A stretch of DNA of 64,000 nucleotides from positions 48,528 to 112,527 of the forward strand of contig CANBTT010000003.1 in NCBI GenBank assembly GCA_947372465.1. Direction: 5' to 3'. The translations under genes were made by a program, and so were the position numbers. Numbering within the stretch: position 1 is the stretch's first letter; every line of letters begins with the position of its first letter. This document shows, in pieces, positions 52,660 through 62,721 of this stretch. The notes beneath the pieces are model-generated. The model was not told where the DNA came from and made no database searches. It saw only the letters and a program-made list of their open reading frames with translations. This DNA is from Burkholderiales bacterium (GTDB lineage Bacteria; Pseudomonadota; Gammaproteobacteria; Burkholderiales; Burkholderiaceae_C).

Positions 52660-55284
52660 TCAAAGAATTGACTTTAACCAAGGCATCACTGAATCCAAGG
52701 CCTTGTGAAGGTCTTGGGGCTGTGTGCCGCCCGCCATGGCCATGTCGGGCTTACCGCCACCCTTACCACCAACTTGTTGGGCAACAAAGTTAACAATCTC
52801 TCCAGCTTTGGCCTTTGAGATCAAATCCTTGCTCACGCCACACACCAATTGAACCTTGCCGTCTTGAACGCTCGCGAGCAACACAATGCAGGTCTTTAAT
52901 TTATCTTTCAATAAATCAACCGTGTCTTTCAAGGCTTTGGTGTCTAGCCCTTGAAGATCCTTCACAAGAATCTTGATGCCATTGTGCTCAATGGCGTTGG
53001 CCAAGAGATCATCGCTTTGTGAGGCGGCCAATTGACTCTTAAGATGAGCAATTTCTTTCTCTAACGCCTTTTGATGTTCAAGGGTTTGCTTGACCTTCAG
53101 CGTCAAGACTTCAGGTGAAGACTTCAATAAACCCGCCACCTCTTTCAATCCACTTTGTAAATTTGAAACAAAACCGAGCGCCATTTCCCCGCAAACGGCC
53201 TCAATTCTTCTCACACCTGCAGCAACGCCACTTTCGGACAGTACTTTAAAGAGCCCAATGTCCCCTGTTGCACTGACATGCGTTCCACCACACAATTCAC
53301 GGCTTTCGCCAATGCTCAAAACCCGAACAGTGTCGGCGTATTTCTCTCCAAAAAGCATCATGGCACCCGTTTTCTTGGCAGACTCCAAATCCATTTCCTT
53401 TGATTGGGTATCGGTATTGCTCATGATGGCATGATTGACATGGGCTTCAATGGCTTTGATCTGCTGATCGGTCACAGGCGCATTGTGAGCAAAATCAAAA
53501 CGCGTTCTTTCTGCAGACACCATCGAGCCCTTTTGCTGGACGTGTTCGCCCAATACAGTTCTAAGTGCCAAGTGCATCAAATGGGTGGCCGAATGGTGCC
53601 TTGCTGTTGCTGCTCGGGCTTGCTCGTCAACCCATGCTTCAAGGCCATCCCCCACTTGAAGTCGGCCTCGACTCAACACGCCAAAATGCGCAAACACATC
53701 AGACTTGATCTTTTGAGTGTCAGAGACTTGAAATTGGCCCATCGCATTGACAAGCTTGCCCTGGTCCCCGACTTGCCCACCACTTTCCGCATAAAACGGT
53801 GTCACATCGAGTACAACGCTTGCCTCTTGATTCTCACCGATGTGGTCAACGGCTTGTCCATTCACATACAGCGCCAGGATGTGTGCGCTTGATTTGAGAT
53901 CTTTGTAACCGACAAAGCTATTGGAGACACCTTGGTAGTCCAAAGCCTTGTCCATTTTAAATTTGCCCGCAGATCTGGCCTGAGACTTTTGGCGGTCCAT
54001 GGATTCATGAAAGCCTTTTTCATCAATTTCAATGCCTTTTTCTCTGCACACATCCGCACTCAAATCCAATGGGAAACCATATGTATCATGAAGCTTAAAA
54101 GCCACGTCACCTGGTAACACTTTGACCCCCCCGGCCAAAGCTGTTTCTAAAATGTCCATCCCAATGTCAAGTGTCTCAAAGAAACGCTCCTCTTCGTGCT
54201 TGAGTGTTTGGATGATCTTGTCTTCATTTTGTCTCAAGCTCGGGTAAGCGTCTCCCATGACACGAACCAAATCAGGCACCAGCTTGTGAAAGAAAGGGGA
54301 TTTTTTGCCCAGCTTGTAGCCATGCCTGATGGCTCGGCGAATGATGCGTCGCTGCACATAGCCGCGGCCCTCGTTGCTTGGAACAACCCCATCACTGACC
54401 AAAAAAGATGTTGCACGAATGTGATCGGCGATCACTTTGAGTGAGTTGTTGCTTAAATCCTCACACCCTGTCTCACGAGAAGCCGCCTTGATCAATTCAA
54501 CAAACAAATCAATCTCATAATTGCTGTGCACATGTTGCAATATAGCCGCCAAGCGCTCCAAACCCATGCCCGTATCAACGCAAGGTGCAGGTAATTTCTT
54601 AACACTTCCATCTGCTTGCATATCAAACTGCATGAACACATTGTTCCAAATCTCAATGTAGCGGTCGCCATCTTCATCTGGACTGCCTGGTGGGCCACCC
54701 GCCACTTCAGGTCCGTGGTCGTAGAAAATTTCAGAGCAAGGACCACAGGGGCCGGTATCTGCCATCATCCAAAAGTTATCTGACTGATATCGCGCGCCCT
54801 TGTTGTCTCCAATTCGAATGACACGCTCTGGCGGCAAACCAATTTCCTTGGTCCAAATGTCATAAGCCTCATCATCTTCAAAATACACCGTAGCCCAAAG
54901 ACGCTCTTTGGGCAAGGCGTACACATTGGTCAACAGATCCCAAGCCCATTTCAAGCTTTCAGATTTGAAATAATCACCAAAACTCCAATTGCCCAGCATT
55001 TCAAAGAATGTGTGATGTCTTGCGGTGTAGCCAACATTCTCTAAATCGTTGTGCTTGCCCCCGGCTCTTAGACATGCCTGCACTGAGGTGGCTCTTACGT
55101 AGGGGCGCCGATCTGCCCCCAAAAAAACATCCTTGAATTGAACCATGCCAGAGTTGGTAAACATCAAGGTAGGGTCATTGGCGGGAACAAGAGCACTGGA
55201 CTCAACGACCGCATGACCACGCGCCGCAAAATAATCTAAAAACGTCTTGCGAATTTCAGCGACCGAGAGTTGAGCTTTACTCAT
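52660..55284 (-). CDS. alaS: Alanyl-tRNA synthetase
   Basis: An 874-residue class II synthetase. N-terminal [20 protein letters not shown] and [17 protein letters not shown] begin the catalytic domain. The editing domain has [16 protein letters not shown] with zinc ligands and later [16 protein letters not shown] coiled coil and C-terminal DHHA1 domain ([18 protein letters not shown]) complete it. Length is normal, and no ribosome binding site of note precedes the ATG. Confidence 0.97.
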   Translation of the reverse strand: MSKAQLSVAEIRKTFLDYFAARGHAVVESSALVPANDPTLMFTNSGMVQFKDVFLGADRRPYVRATSVQACLRAGGKHNDLENVGYTARHHTFFEMLGNWSFGDYFKSESLKWAWDLLTNVYALPKERLWATVYFEDDEAYDIWTKEIGLPPERVIRIGDNKGARYQSDNFWMMADTGPCGPCSEIFYDHGPEVAGGPPGSPDEDGDRYIEIWNNVFMQFDMQADGSVKKLPAPCVDTGMGLERLAAILQHVHSNYEIDLFVELIKAASRETGCEDLSNNSLKVIADHIRATSFLVSDGVVPSNEGRGYVQRRIIRRAIRHGYKLGKKSPFFHKLVPDLVRVMGDAYPSLRQNEDKIIQTLKHEEERFFETLDIGMDILETALAGGVKVLPGDVAFKLHDTYGFPLDLSADVCREKGIEIDEKGFHESMDRQKSQARSAGKFKMDKALDYQGVSNSFVGYKDLKSSAHILALYVNGQAVDHIGENQEASVVLDVTPFYAESGGQVGDQGKLVNAMGQFQVSDTQKIKSDVFAHFGVLSRGRLQVGDGLEAWVDEQARAATARHHSATHLMHLALRTVLGEHVQQKGSMVSAERTRFDFAHNAPVTDQQIKAIEAHVNHAIMSNTDTQSKEMDLESAKKTGAMMLFGEKYADTVRVLSIGESRELCGGTHVSATGDIGLFKVLSESGVAAGVRRIEAVCGEMALGFVSNLQSGLKEVAGLLKSSPEVLTLKVKQTLEHQKALEKEIAHLKSQLAASQSDDLLANAIEHNGIKILVKDLQGLDTKALKDTVDLLKDKLKTCIVLLASVQDGKVQLVCGVSKDLISKAKAGEIVNFVAQQVGGKGGGKPDMAMAGGTQPQDLHKALDSVMPWLKSIL

Positions 55285-55628
55285 GAAGGGGAACCCATTG
55301 AAAAAGGATGAAAAAACAGCATGGCTGCCAATACGTTTTAAGTGCGTGCGGGGGATCCCCTGTGCACAGAGATGCTCCGATTATATTTTGGCTTTGAACC
55401 CCCTCCCAGCCATAAAGTCGATTCCAAGAAGAAAGACGCCTACTTTCAAAGTGGATGACACAACGCCATTGCATCTTGGCATTGTTCGCTTTCACAGATA
55501 AAGCGCATAAAACGATCCTTTAAATTTAAAAAAACAAAGAAAAATGAATGCTTTATAGCTTAATATTGTAAATATTATGGATTAATTCACATACAATAAG
55601 TACTATTTAGTTACTAAAAGGTGCGCCA
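55285..55628. other. Divergent intergenic region, alaS / winged-helix gene
   Basis: A stretch of 344 bases without a convincing gene. The right part (about 55500-55620) is very AT-rich and contains a palindrome at 55562-55576; it likely holds the promoter of the winged-helix gene. The left part would hold the alaS promoter, which I cannot place. Confidence 0.4.
55562..55576. promoter_or_regulatory. AATATT-GTA-AATATT palindrome upstream of a regulator
   Basis: Two AATATT half-sites around a 3-base centre lie 53 bases before the start of a winged-helix gene. This fits an autoregulatory operator, but the AT-rich context makes chance palindromes likely. Confidence 0.3.
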
Positions 55629-55982
55629 ATGAAATCCAAGAACCCCTACCTTCATTTTTTGAACTTGAAGGAAAGATTGGCTCATGAACTCATGCCACAG
55701 ATTGATCTCCAATCTAAAAAAATTTTAGAAACGATTGCCTGGCACCATCACTTGGGAAACGCCTTGACGGTGACCCAAGTCATGCAACTCGACACCATTG
55801 CATCGGCAGCAACCATCCACCGCAAATTGGATGATTTGCGCCAATCAGGGCTGATTCAAAACACCCACCAAGGCAGCAATCGACGCACCAAATTTTTGAC
55901 CCCAACCAAGCTGAGTTTGCGTTATTTTGAAAAGGTGGGCAAATTGCTGGTCAAAACAATGCGATCAAATGAGCTCGATTAG
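55629..55982 (+). CDS. Small winged-helix (MarR-like) DNA-binding protein
   Basis: A 117-residue protein. ILETIAWHHHLGNALTVTQV followed by the recognition-helix region SAATIHRKLDDLRQSGLI and then THQGSNRRTKFLTPT form a winged helix like MarR or PadR proteins. No effector domain is present. Its stop codon overlaps the end of the convergent porin gene by 4 bases, so the two could influence one another. Target unknown. Confidence 0.75.
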   Translation: MKSKNPYLHFLNLKERLAHELMPQIDLQSKKILETIAWHHHLGNALTVTQVMQLDTIASAATIHRKLDDLRQSGLIQNTHQGSNRRTKFLTPTKLSLRYFEKVGKLLVKTMRSNELD

Positions 55983-57409
55983 AACTCGGTGTGCAACCTA
56001 AAGCCCGAGACCAAAGCGGGCCCGCGCAGCGCGTTGTAAGCGGGGTTTTGAATGGATTGAATATCAAAGGTCAGGGCGGTTTTTTGACTCAGACCAATGC
56101 TGTAGTAAGCCTCCAAAATGGTCTCGGGCTTGTAAACCAAATAACCATCCCCTATAAAAAAAGAAATCCCGCCAGCGCGCAAGTAATTCTGCCTTTGTTT
56201 GGACAGTCTGTTTTGCAAGTAGGACACGCCTACCGAATCCAGTCCTCTGCCCCATGAAGAACCGTTCATCACTGCCCCCAAAGACAAAGAGTCATCGACC
56301 TCAGTGAAAGCATAGGTTTCGGTTTTCCCATCGGTATGCATGGCTCTGGCAAAGAGTCCTGAATTGCTGGTGATCGATTGCTCAAGGTTAAGTCCCACGC
56401 CGTACTTGTCCTTGTTCCCATTTCGCACATCAACAATCCACTGGTGGTTTGTCTGGCTGGGGTTGGCCAAACCGTAAGCCAAAGCATCGTTGAAATTGGC
56501 CAAATTTGCTCGATCGTGCCACACAATCGCCCGGGCTTTACCCAATCGATTCATCAAGTAATGTGTTCTCTCGAGCTCAAATTGGTCTCCAAAATGCTTG
56601 GCAATTTGAAAGTCGACTGGCAGTCCATTGGGCATCTTGGGACCTGTCATTCTAGACAGGCGCATGGCCCAATTGTCTTTGTACCACTCTAGAGCAAGGC
56701 CCCAGCCATAGCCCCTGGCATCTGCCGCATAGTCGTAAGCCGCGTAAGACATATTGCCCCAATTCATGAATTGAGTTCTGGGGTCTTTCGCAAAAGCATT
56801 GTCATCAAAAACATCTAAGTTAGAGAAATTGCCGGCCGTCAGCACCCAGCGGTTGCGAGACACCAGTCCTTTCAATTGATCGGTGTCCGCCTCCACCACC
56901 TCGGTCAACTCCCCTTCATTCCACGTTTTTCTTAAAAAGAGTTTTTGTCTGTAAAAACTGGGCTTGGACCCCGAAGACCGTGTCACCTCGCCGTTCGTAA
57001 AGCCGCCCAGTCCTTGCAAGGCCGAGAAGGCGAGACCCGTGTTCATCTCAGGTACAAAATAAAGCTCCAGATCGGCTTGAGGGCGCCAGCCAAAAAACAA
57101 GGTATTTGTCCAGGTATAACTGCTCTCTGCGTTTCTTAATAAACTGTTGGGGCCATCTGGCAAAGCCGAGGAAAAAGAGGGTTTGTGCTGATTGATGTAG
57201 GTGCTTTGACCTCTCAGCATGAATTCCTCAAAAGCAGGTTCAGCCGCTTGGCTGTGCTCCTTTGTATTGTCTGCCAATGCCGTGCCCATCCAACTGAGCA
57301 CACAAACCCCCAGCAACACCTTGAAACCAGCGCGCACACCTGCAATGAGTTGCATGAACACCACCGTCATGGACAAGGGCTTGAAGTGAGGCTTTGGTGA
57401 GCGGGACAT
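55979..57409 (-). CDS. OprB-like outer-membrane porin (carbohydrate-selective type)
   Basis: A protein of about 476 residues with a signal peptide (FKVLLGVCVLSWMGTALA) and a beta-barrel-like C-terminus ending in FRLHTEF, with Phe last, as in outer-membrane proteins. The body (GWRPQADLELYFVPEMN, later DNWAMRLSRMTGP) recalls the OprB family (PF04966). I use the ATG at 57409; ATGs at 57370 and 57355 would shorten the leader and are equally possible. It may import sugars or other polar nutrients; the CoA-transferase genes lie just upstream but no sugar genes are near. Confidence 0.72.
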   Translation of the reverse strand: MSRSPKPHFKPLSMTVVFMQLIAGVRAGFKVLLGVCVLSWMGTALADNTKEHSQAAEPAFEEFMLRGQSTYINQHKPSFSSALPDGPNSLLRNAESSYTWTNTLFFGWRPQADLELYFVPEMNTGLAFSALQGLGGFTNGEVTRSSGSKPSFYRQKLFLRKTWNEGELTEVVEADTDQLKGLVSRNRWVLTAGNFSNLDVFDDNAFAKDPRTQFMNWGNMSYAAYDYAADARGYGWGLALEWYKDNWAMRLSRMTGPKMPNGLPVDFQIAKHFGDQFELERTHYLMNRLGKARAIVWHDRANLANFNDALAYGLANPSQTNHQWIVDVRNGNKDKYGVGLNLEQSITSNSGLFARAMHTDGKTETYAFTEVDDSLSLGAVMNGSSWGRGLDSVGVSYLQNRLSKQRQNYLRAGGISFFIGDGYLVYKPETILEAYYSIGLSQKTALTFDIQSIQNPAYNALRGPALVSGFRLHTEF

Positions 57410-57514
57410 AGGGCACGTTTGAAACAAACCCCGATTATGCCCTTGTAAGAGTGACAAGTTAATGACACAAGCAGCACAATCTCTTCATGTTCATGTGCTT
57501 GAGTTTGAGCCAAG

Positions 57515-58156
57515 CTACTTTAAAAGCTCAACACCTGTTTTGCTTTGCACAAACTCAAACGTCACGCCAGGCGCGAGTTCCTCGACCTTCAGACCTTGAG
57601 CGGTCACATCAAATACACCAAGATCGGTGATGATGCGGTCCACAACACCAACTCCAGTCAAGGGAAGCGTACAAGCTTTGAGAATCTTCAGATCTTCGGT
57701 ACCATCTTTTTTCTTGGCCACATGCTCCATCAGCACAATGACCCGCTTCACACCCGCAACCAAATCCATGGCCCCCCCCATGCCTTTGACCATCTTTCCA
57801 GGGATCATCCAATTGGCCAAATCACCCTGAGCACTCACTTGCATGGCGCCAAGTATGGACAAATTGATCTTGCCGCCTCGGATCATGGCAAAGCTGTCAT
57901 GGCTGCCAAAAATAGAAGAGCCCTTGATGGTGGTCACGGTCTGTTTGCCCGCATTGATCAAGTCTGCGTCCACTTCCTCATCCACAGGAAACGGCCCAAT
58001 GCCTAGCATGCCGTTTTCAGACTGGAGCCAAACCTCAATGTCTGCTGGCACGTGATTGGCAACCAAAGTGGGTATCCCAATGCCCAAATTCACATAGAAA
58101 CCATCTTCCAACTCTTTTGCGGCACGAGCGGCCATCTGATCTTGATTCCAAGGCAT
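57515..58156 (-). CDS. scoB: 3-oxoacid CoA-transferase subunit B
   Basis: A 213-residue beta subunit. [16 protein letters not shown] contains the catalytic glutamate that forms the glutamyl-CoA intermediate, and [19 protein letters not shown] is the N-terminal signature. It transfers CoA between succinyl-CoA and acetoacetate or related acids. It is 2 bases after subunit A. Confidence 0.94.
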   Translation of the reverse strand: MPWNQDQMAARAAKELEDGFYVNLGIGIPTLVANHVPADIEVWLQSENGMLGIGPFPVDEEVDADLINAGKQTVTTIKGSSIFGSHDSFAMIRGGKINLSILGAMQVSAQGDLANWMIPGKMVKGMGGAMDLVAGVKRVIVLMEHVAKKKDGTEDLKILKACTLPLTGVGVVDRIITDLGVFDVTAQGLKVEELAPGVTFEFVQSKTGVELLK

Positions 58157-58158
58157 GA

Positions 58159-58866
58159 TTAAACTCCTGACTTCTCTGTAATTGTTCTCTTCTCAATGCG
58201 CTTCTCAGGATGTGGATTGACCACAATTCTGTGCACATAGATGCCAGGCAAATGAACTTGATCGGGGACCATGTCCCCAAGAGCGACCATTTCCTCAACC
58301 TCAACGACACAAATTTTCCCGGCCATTGCAGCCGCAGGGTTAAAGTTTCTCGCTGTCAATCTGAACTGCAAATTGCCAGAGGGGTCAGCTCGGTAAGCTT
58401 TGACCAAGGCCACATCCGGCACCAAAGAGCGCTCCATCAGATACGTCTCTCCATCAAAGTCACGTGTTTCCTTGCCTTCTGCAACCATGGTGCCTACACC
58501 TGTTTTGGTGAAAAATGCAGGTATCCCTGCACCGCCCGCTCTCAGCTTTTCAGCCAAGGTGCCTTGCGGGGTGAACTCAAGCTCCAACTCGCCGGCCAAA
58601 AATTGACGCTCAAACTCCTTGTTCTCGCCCACATAAGAGGCAATCATTTTCTTGATTTGATGGGTCTCAAGCAACTTGCCCAAACCAAATCCATCAACAC
58701 CCGCATTGTTTGAAACGACGGTCAAGTCTTTCACGCCGATGTCTTTGAGTGCTTCAATCAAGGCCTCTGGAATTCCACACAAGCCAAAACCACCCACAGC
58801 CATCAATTGACCATCGGCAACAATGTCCTTTAAAGCCGCAAAAGCGGAATCAAATACTTTATTCAA
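58159..58866 (-). CDS. scoA: 3-oxoacid CoA-transferase subunit A
   Basis: A 235-residue alpha subunit with [19 protein letters not shown], the oxyanion/CoA region, and [20 protein letters not shown]. The pair forms the alpha2-beta2 enzyme that activates acetoacetate, here probably for ketone-body or short-chain acid use. It follows a 95-base gap after the thioesterase-SDR pair. Confidence 0.94.
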   Translation of the reverse strand: MNKVFDSAFAALKDIVADGQLMAVGGFGLCGIPEALIEALKDIGVKDLTVVSNNAGVDGFGLGKLLETHQIKKMIASYVGENKEFERQFLAGELELEFTPQGTLAEKLRAGGAGIPAFFTKTGVGTMVAEGKETRDFDGETYLMERSLVPDVALVKAYRADPSGNLQFRLTARNFNPAAAMAGKICVVEVEEMVALGDMVPDQVHLPGIYVHRIVVNPHPEKRIEKRTITEKSGV

Positions 58867-58961
58867 AACACACTCCTAAAACCAACGATGTAAACCTTTT
58901 CAATGAGGCCAATTCTAAATCAAGGCCCGTCTGAAAAAACCCTAAAAATCTTGATGAATGT

Positions 58962-59384
58962 CTATTGACTGACAATTTCACGCACCCAAATGGGTAGATC
59001 AGCCGCTCTTTGCGTATTCCAATCCACCCAAACCACGGTTGCCCCCCCGCTTGCATAGATCTTTCCCGGCTGATCCACTCTTTCAATGGTGGTCCAAGAC
59101 TCAAAGGTGGCTCTGGCGGCTTGACCCGCAAAAAGCCTCAAGCACAATTCACCGGGGTAGACCAACTGCTGATGAAAATTGCAAAAGGTGTTCAAGATCA
59201 CAGGGCTGGCACCCGAATTCTTTTCATCTAAGCCCAAGCTATGGAGCCAATCCATGCGAATGGACTCCATGAAGCGGAAGTAAGACACGTTGTTGATGTG
59301 CCCCAAAGCATCCATATCGCCCCACCGCATGGCCAGCGTCATTTGATAGAGAAACTTTTTTTCCTCAGGAATAGGCAGTCTCAT
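58962..59384 (-). CDS. Acyl-CoA thioesterase (YbgC/4HBT hotdog)
   Basis: A 140-residue hotdog enzyme with MRWGDMDALGHINNVSYFRF, the 4HBT signature including the catalytic Asp and the HxNN stretch. Members hydrolyse short acyl-CoA or hydroxybenzoyl-CoA. Its ATG overlaps the stop of the SDR gene by 4 bases, so the two are coupled. Confidence 0.88.
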   Translation of the reverse strand: MRLPIPEEKKFLYQMTLAMRWGDMDALGHINNVSYFRFMESIRMDWLHSLGLDEKNSGASPVILNTFCNFHQQLVYPGELCLRLFAGQAARATFESWTTIERVDQPGKIYASGGATVVWVDWNTQRAADLPIWVREIVSQ

Positions 59385-60163
59385 AGTGCAAAACCATCGT
59401 CCGCGGTGATCACTGCGCCGTTGACAAAATGACTTTGTTCAGAACTTAACAAAACAATCAATGCATCCAAATCGGCTGGCGTGCCTACTCTCTTTCTGGG
59501 CAACATTTGAATGAGTTTTTGACCCTTGTCTGTCTTCCAGTGATGATGGTTTATTTCTGTATCAATATAACCCGGACAAATTGCATTGACATTGATACCA
59601 AAGCGCCCCCACTCAAGGGCCATGGCTTTGGTCATCTGAATCACCGCGGCTTTGCTCATGGCATACAGGCCAATTTGGGGCAACACCCTGAGTCCAGCAA
59701 CAGAGGCAATGTTGACGATGCGAGCCCCGGGGAAACTGTCTTTCTCAACGCCCATGGCTCGACCTAGCATTCTTTTGCCCACCTCTTGGGCCACAAAAAA
59801 GGCCCCCTTCACATTGGTGTCAAACACAAAATCAAAATCAAGCTCTTTGACCTCTTGAATTTTTTGCGTGGTGCTGACCCCGGAATTGTTGATCAGTATG
59901 TCGATGGGACCCACTTCCTCTTCAGTGTGTTCGATCGCTTTAGAAATGCTCGCGGTGGAGGTCACATCCAACTGCACCACATGCGCTTGACAACCCTCGG
60001 ACTCCAACTGCGATCTGAGGTCCTTCAAACGATCCAATCGCCGGGATGCCAAGACCACCGTTGCGCCGGCATGGGCCAAGGTGCTGGCAAATTGAGCCCC
60101 CAAGCCCCCGGAGGCACCCGTGACGAGTGCAACTCGGCCCGATAAATCAATTGTATAAGCCAT
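59381..60163 (-). CDS. SDR family oxidoreductase
   Basis: A 260-residue classical short-chain dehydrogenase: VALVTGASGGLGAQFA (cofactor loop), NNSGVSTTQ, IVNIASVAGL with Ser, and YAMSKAAV with the catalytic Tyr-Lys. ASRRLDRL after strand 2 suggests NADP. It may be a 3-hydroxyacyl or 3-oxoacyl reductase given its coupling to a thioesterase, but this is inferred. It is divergent from ETF-QO. Confidence 0.9.
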   Translation of the reverse strand: MAYTIDLSGRVALVTGASGGLGAQFASTLAHAGATVVLASRRLDRLKDLRSQLESEGCQAHVVQLDVTSTASISKAIEHTEEEVGPIDILINNSGVSTTQKIQEVKELDFDFVFDTNVKGAFFVAQEVGKRMLGRAMGVEKDSFPGARIVNIASVAGLRVLPQIGLYAMSKAAVIQMTKAMALEWGRFGINVNAICPGYIDTEINHHHWKTDKGQKLIQMLPRKRVGTPADLDALIVLLSSEQSHFVNGAVITADDGFAL

Positions 60164-60297
60164 GACCGATTGCCCCCTAAAGATAAAGTTGACGGATAAA
60201 ATGCAATTATTATGGTCTTCTTGGGCGAAGCAAACACCTCAACAAGTATATTTGTACCCTTGATTTGTACTTTTTAATAAAATTCAGAATAAAACAC

Positions 60298-61995
60298 ATG
60301 ACTGATTCAGACATTCTTGCTCAATTTGGCCCCCGAGAGTCCATGGAATACGATATTTTGGTCGTTGGCGCTGGCCCCTCTGGACTGGCAAGTGCCATCC
60401 ATTTAAAGCAACTTGCCCAAAAAAATGGACAGGACATTTCAGTCGCAGTGTTGGAAAAAGGCGCAGAACCCGGGGCGCATATTTTGTCAGGCGCCATCAT
60501 GGACCCTGTCGCTTTAAGCGAACTCTTTCCCAATTGGAAAGAATTGGGCGCGCCACTGCACCAAGAAGTGACCGATGATGCCTTCTTGTTTTTATCCCGA
60601 AACAGTGGGTTTAGAACGCCCAATTGGATGCTCCCCAAGTGTTTTCAAAACCATGGCAACTTCATCGTCAGCCTTGGGGAAGTCACACGTTGGTTGTCAG
60701 AGCAAGCTGAGGGCTTGGGTGTCGAGATCTTTCCTGGCTTTAGTGGTGCGCATTTGCTCTTTAACGAGAGCGGTGCAATTCGTGGTGTTGCCACGGGCAA
60801 CATGGGGGTGCTGAAAGATGGCTCCGCAGGACCCCAATTCCAACTCGGCATGGAAATCAATGCCAAGTACACCTTGTTTGCTGAAGGCTCACGCGGACAT
60901 TTAGGCAAACAACTGATTTCACACTTCAAACTGGACCAACACAGCGATCCTCAAAGCTACGGCATCGGCATCAAAGAGCTTTGGGAGATTGATCCTTCTC
61001 GACACCAAGCAGGACTCGCTCTTCACAGCGCGGGCTGGCCCCTTGAAAACGATACCTATGGCGGCTCCTTTCTGTACCACTTGCCCGACAACAAAGTGGC
61101 CGTGGGCTTCATCGTCGGACTTGACTATCAAAATCCATGGCTCAGCCCCTTTGAAGAATTTCAGCGCTTTAAAACACACCCCAACATCAAATGGTATTTT
61201 GAAGGCGATGAGGCCAAAGGCATCAAAGCGGGAAAGAGACTGGCCTACGGCGCCAGAGCCATTACGGCTGGAGGCCTCTTGAGCCTGCCAAAAACCGTCT
61301 TCCCTGGCGGCGCACTCATTGGCTGCGACGCTGGCTATCTCAATGCAAGCCGCATCAAGGGCTCACATGCCGCCATCAAATCCGGCATGCTGGCGGCTCA
61401 GGCGGCTTTTGAGGCTGTATCTGAGGGAAGATCTTTGGACGAGCTCACACAATACCCCAAACTGTTTGAACAAAGCTGGTTGTACCAAGAGCTCAAAAAG
61501 GCCCGCAACTTTAAACAGTGGTTCAAAAAAGGGTTTGCCATCGGCTCCATCATGACAGGGATCGAACAAAAGTTGCTGGGTGGCCGCATGCCTTGGACGG
61601 TGCACAAAAAAGTGCCTGATCATTTGTCCTTAAAAGATGCAAAAGATTGCCCTCGCATTGAGTATCCTAAAGCGGATGGTCGATTGAGCTTTGATCGATT
61701 GAGCAGTGTCTTTATCAGCAACACCAACCACGAAGAAAATCAACCCGCGCATTTAACCCTCAAAGATGCCAATGTGCCTTTGAGTGTCAACTATGCTCGG
61801 TTTGCTGGACCGGAGGCCAGGTACTGCCCAGCAGGTGTTTACGAATACATCGAGCAAGCATCAGGACAAACCAGTTTTCAAATCAATGCTCAAAACTGTG
61901 TGCACTGCAAAACGTGTGACATCAAGGATCCCACTCAAAATATCGTCTGGGTCACCCCAGAGGGTGGAGGCGGCCCGGTTTACGCCTCCATGTAA
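60298..61995 (+). CDS. Electron transfer flavoprotein-ubiquinone oxidoreductase
   Basis: A 565-residue membrane-associated flavo-iron-sulfur enzyme passing electrons from ETF to ubiquinone in fatty-acid and amino-acid oxidation. The FAD fold begins YDILVVGAGPSGLASAIHL; the C-terminal iron-sulfur domain has cysteines in ARYCPAGVYEY and NCVHCKTCDIKDP, giving the 4Fe-4S ligands. The ATG at 60298 is preferred over 60265 because it gives the usual start. It fits the CoA-linked genes next door. Confidence 0.96.
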   Translation: MTDSDILAQFGPRESMEYDILVVGAGPSGLASAIHLKQLAQKNGQDISVAVLEKGAEPGAHILSGAIMDPVALSELFPNWKELGAPLHQEVTDDAFLFLSRNSGFRTPNWMLPKCFQNHGNFIVSLGEVTRWLSEQAEGLGVEIFPGFSGAHLLFNESGAIRGVATGNMGVLKDGSAGPQFQLGMEINAKYTLFAEGSRGHLGKQLISHFKLDQHSDPQSYGIGIKELWEIDPSRHQAGLALHSAGWPLENDTYGGSFLYHLPDNKVAVGFIVGLDYQNPWLSPFEEFQRFKTHPNIKWYFEGDEAKGIKAGKRLAYGARAITAGGLLSLPKTVFPGGALIGCDAGYLNASRIKGSHAAIKSGMLAAQAAFEAVSEGRSLDELTQYPKLFEQSWLYQELKKARNFKQWFKKGFAIGSIMTGIEQKLLGGRMPWTVHKKVPDHLSLKDAKDCPRIEYPKADGRLSFDRLSSVFISNTNHEENQPAHLTLKDANVPLSVNYARFAGPEARYCPAGVYEYIEQASGQTSFQINAQNCVHCKTCDIKDPTQNIVWVTPEGGGGPVYASM

Positions 61996-62043
61996 AACTT
62001 TATAAATCAAGCCCCACCACTTAGACGTTTGTCTTTAAAAAAA

Positions 62044-62421
62044 ATGATCACTAAATTCACGCCTGAACATCAATGGATTCGTCTTTTAGACGAATCGACT
62101 CTCTTGGCCTTGGTTGGCATCACCGAACACGCTCAAGAAACATTGGGCGATGTGGTGTTTGTCTCCTTGCCAAAAGTCTCTGAAGCATTGAAACAAAACA
62201 CTGTCGTGTCTCAAGTCGAATCTGTAAAAGCAGCATCCGATGTATTTGCCCCAGTCTCTGGCGTGGTCACAGCAGTCAATCAAATGGTTTTGGATGACCC
62301 GGGCCTGATCAATACAGATGCCTTGGGCGAAGGATGGTTTTTTGAAATGAAAATTGACTCAAAGTCAGACTTGGATGCCCTCATGACGATTGACCAATAC
62401 CACAAATCAATCGGGAAATAA
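62044..62421 (+). CDS. gcvH: Glycine cleavage system H protein
   Basis: A 125-residue lipoyl carrier. FTPEHQWIRL is the N-terminal signature, and VSQVESVKAASDVFAPVSG holds the lipoyl-lysine (ESVKA). The ATG at 62044 is preferred; a TTG at 62029 is possible. gcvT and gcvP, normally its neighbours, are not in the window, so it may serve a distant glycine cleavage system or act in lipoate transfer. Confidence 0.93.
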   Translation: MITKFTPEHQWIRLLDESTLLALVGITEHAQETLGDVVFVSLPKVSEALKQNTVVSQVESVKAASDVFAPVSGVVTAVNQMVLDDPGLINTDALGEGWFFEMKIDSKSDLDALMTIDQYHKSIGK

Positions 62422-62582
62422 TTTTCATAAAAAAATAATTTTTTATTCTTTCAATGCCCCGCAAGCGTGAAACATTTTTCAGGCATGAGTACAAAATGCT
62501 TTGATTTTCTAGCAATCGTTTAAATAACGAGCACCCCGAAGCGAGCCTTTAAACACTTGGTTTTTTTAAGCAAAGTGCCTAG

Positions 62583-62605
62583 TTACCCACAATTTCTGTG
62601 GACAA
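62583..62605. promoter_or_regulatory. Inverted pair of near-consensus DnaA boxes
   Basis: TTACCCACA (62583-62591) and TGTGGACAA (62597-62605) face each other; each differs at one position from the DnaA box TTATNCACA. Their setting between converging genes is unusual for promoter control. Confidence 0.4.
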
Positions 62606-62619
62606 CTTTGATGTGTTTT

Positions 62620-62635
62620 TGTGAGATGTTTCACA
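62620..62635. promoter_or_regulatory. Perfect CRP-type palindrome
   Basis: TGTGA-GATGTT-TCACA matches the CRP consensus half-sites exactly, and the flanking bases extend the symmetry to TTGTGA...TCACAA. It is not next to any annotated promoter. Confidence 0.4.
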
Positions 62636-62721
62636 AGAAGATGGTAAGCACTCGCTAACACTCACACACCAAATATGGCGCACTCAAAAAAAAACCTATT
62701 GACAAAAATTTAAATTAAAAA

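Larger units (their letters stand above)
62422..62721. other. 300-base convergent spacer with DnaA-like and CRP-like sites
   Basis: The space between the ends of gcvH and the aminotransferase gene. The first part has an AT-only hairpin (about 62429-62450) as a possible terminator. It then holds an inverted pair of near-consensus DnaA boxes and a CRP-type palindrome (listed separately). No open frame longer than about 15 codons with a ribosome binding site was found. Confidence 0.45.

Noticed and set aside
62422..62721. Chromosomal origin oriC
   Set aside because: Only two imperfect DnaA boxes, and no dnaA, dnaN, parAB or mnmG genes nearby.
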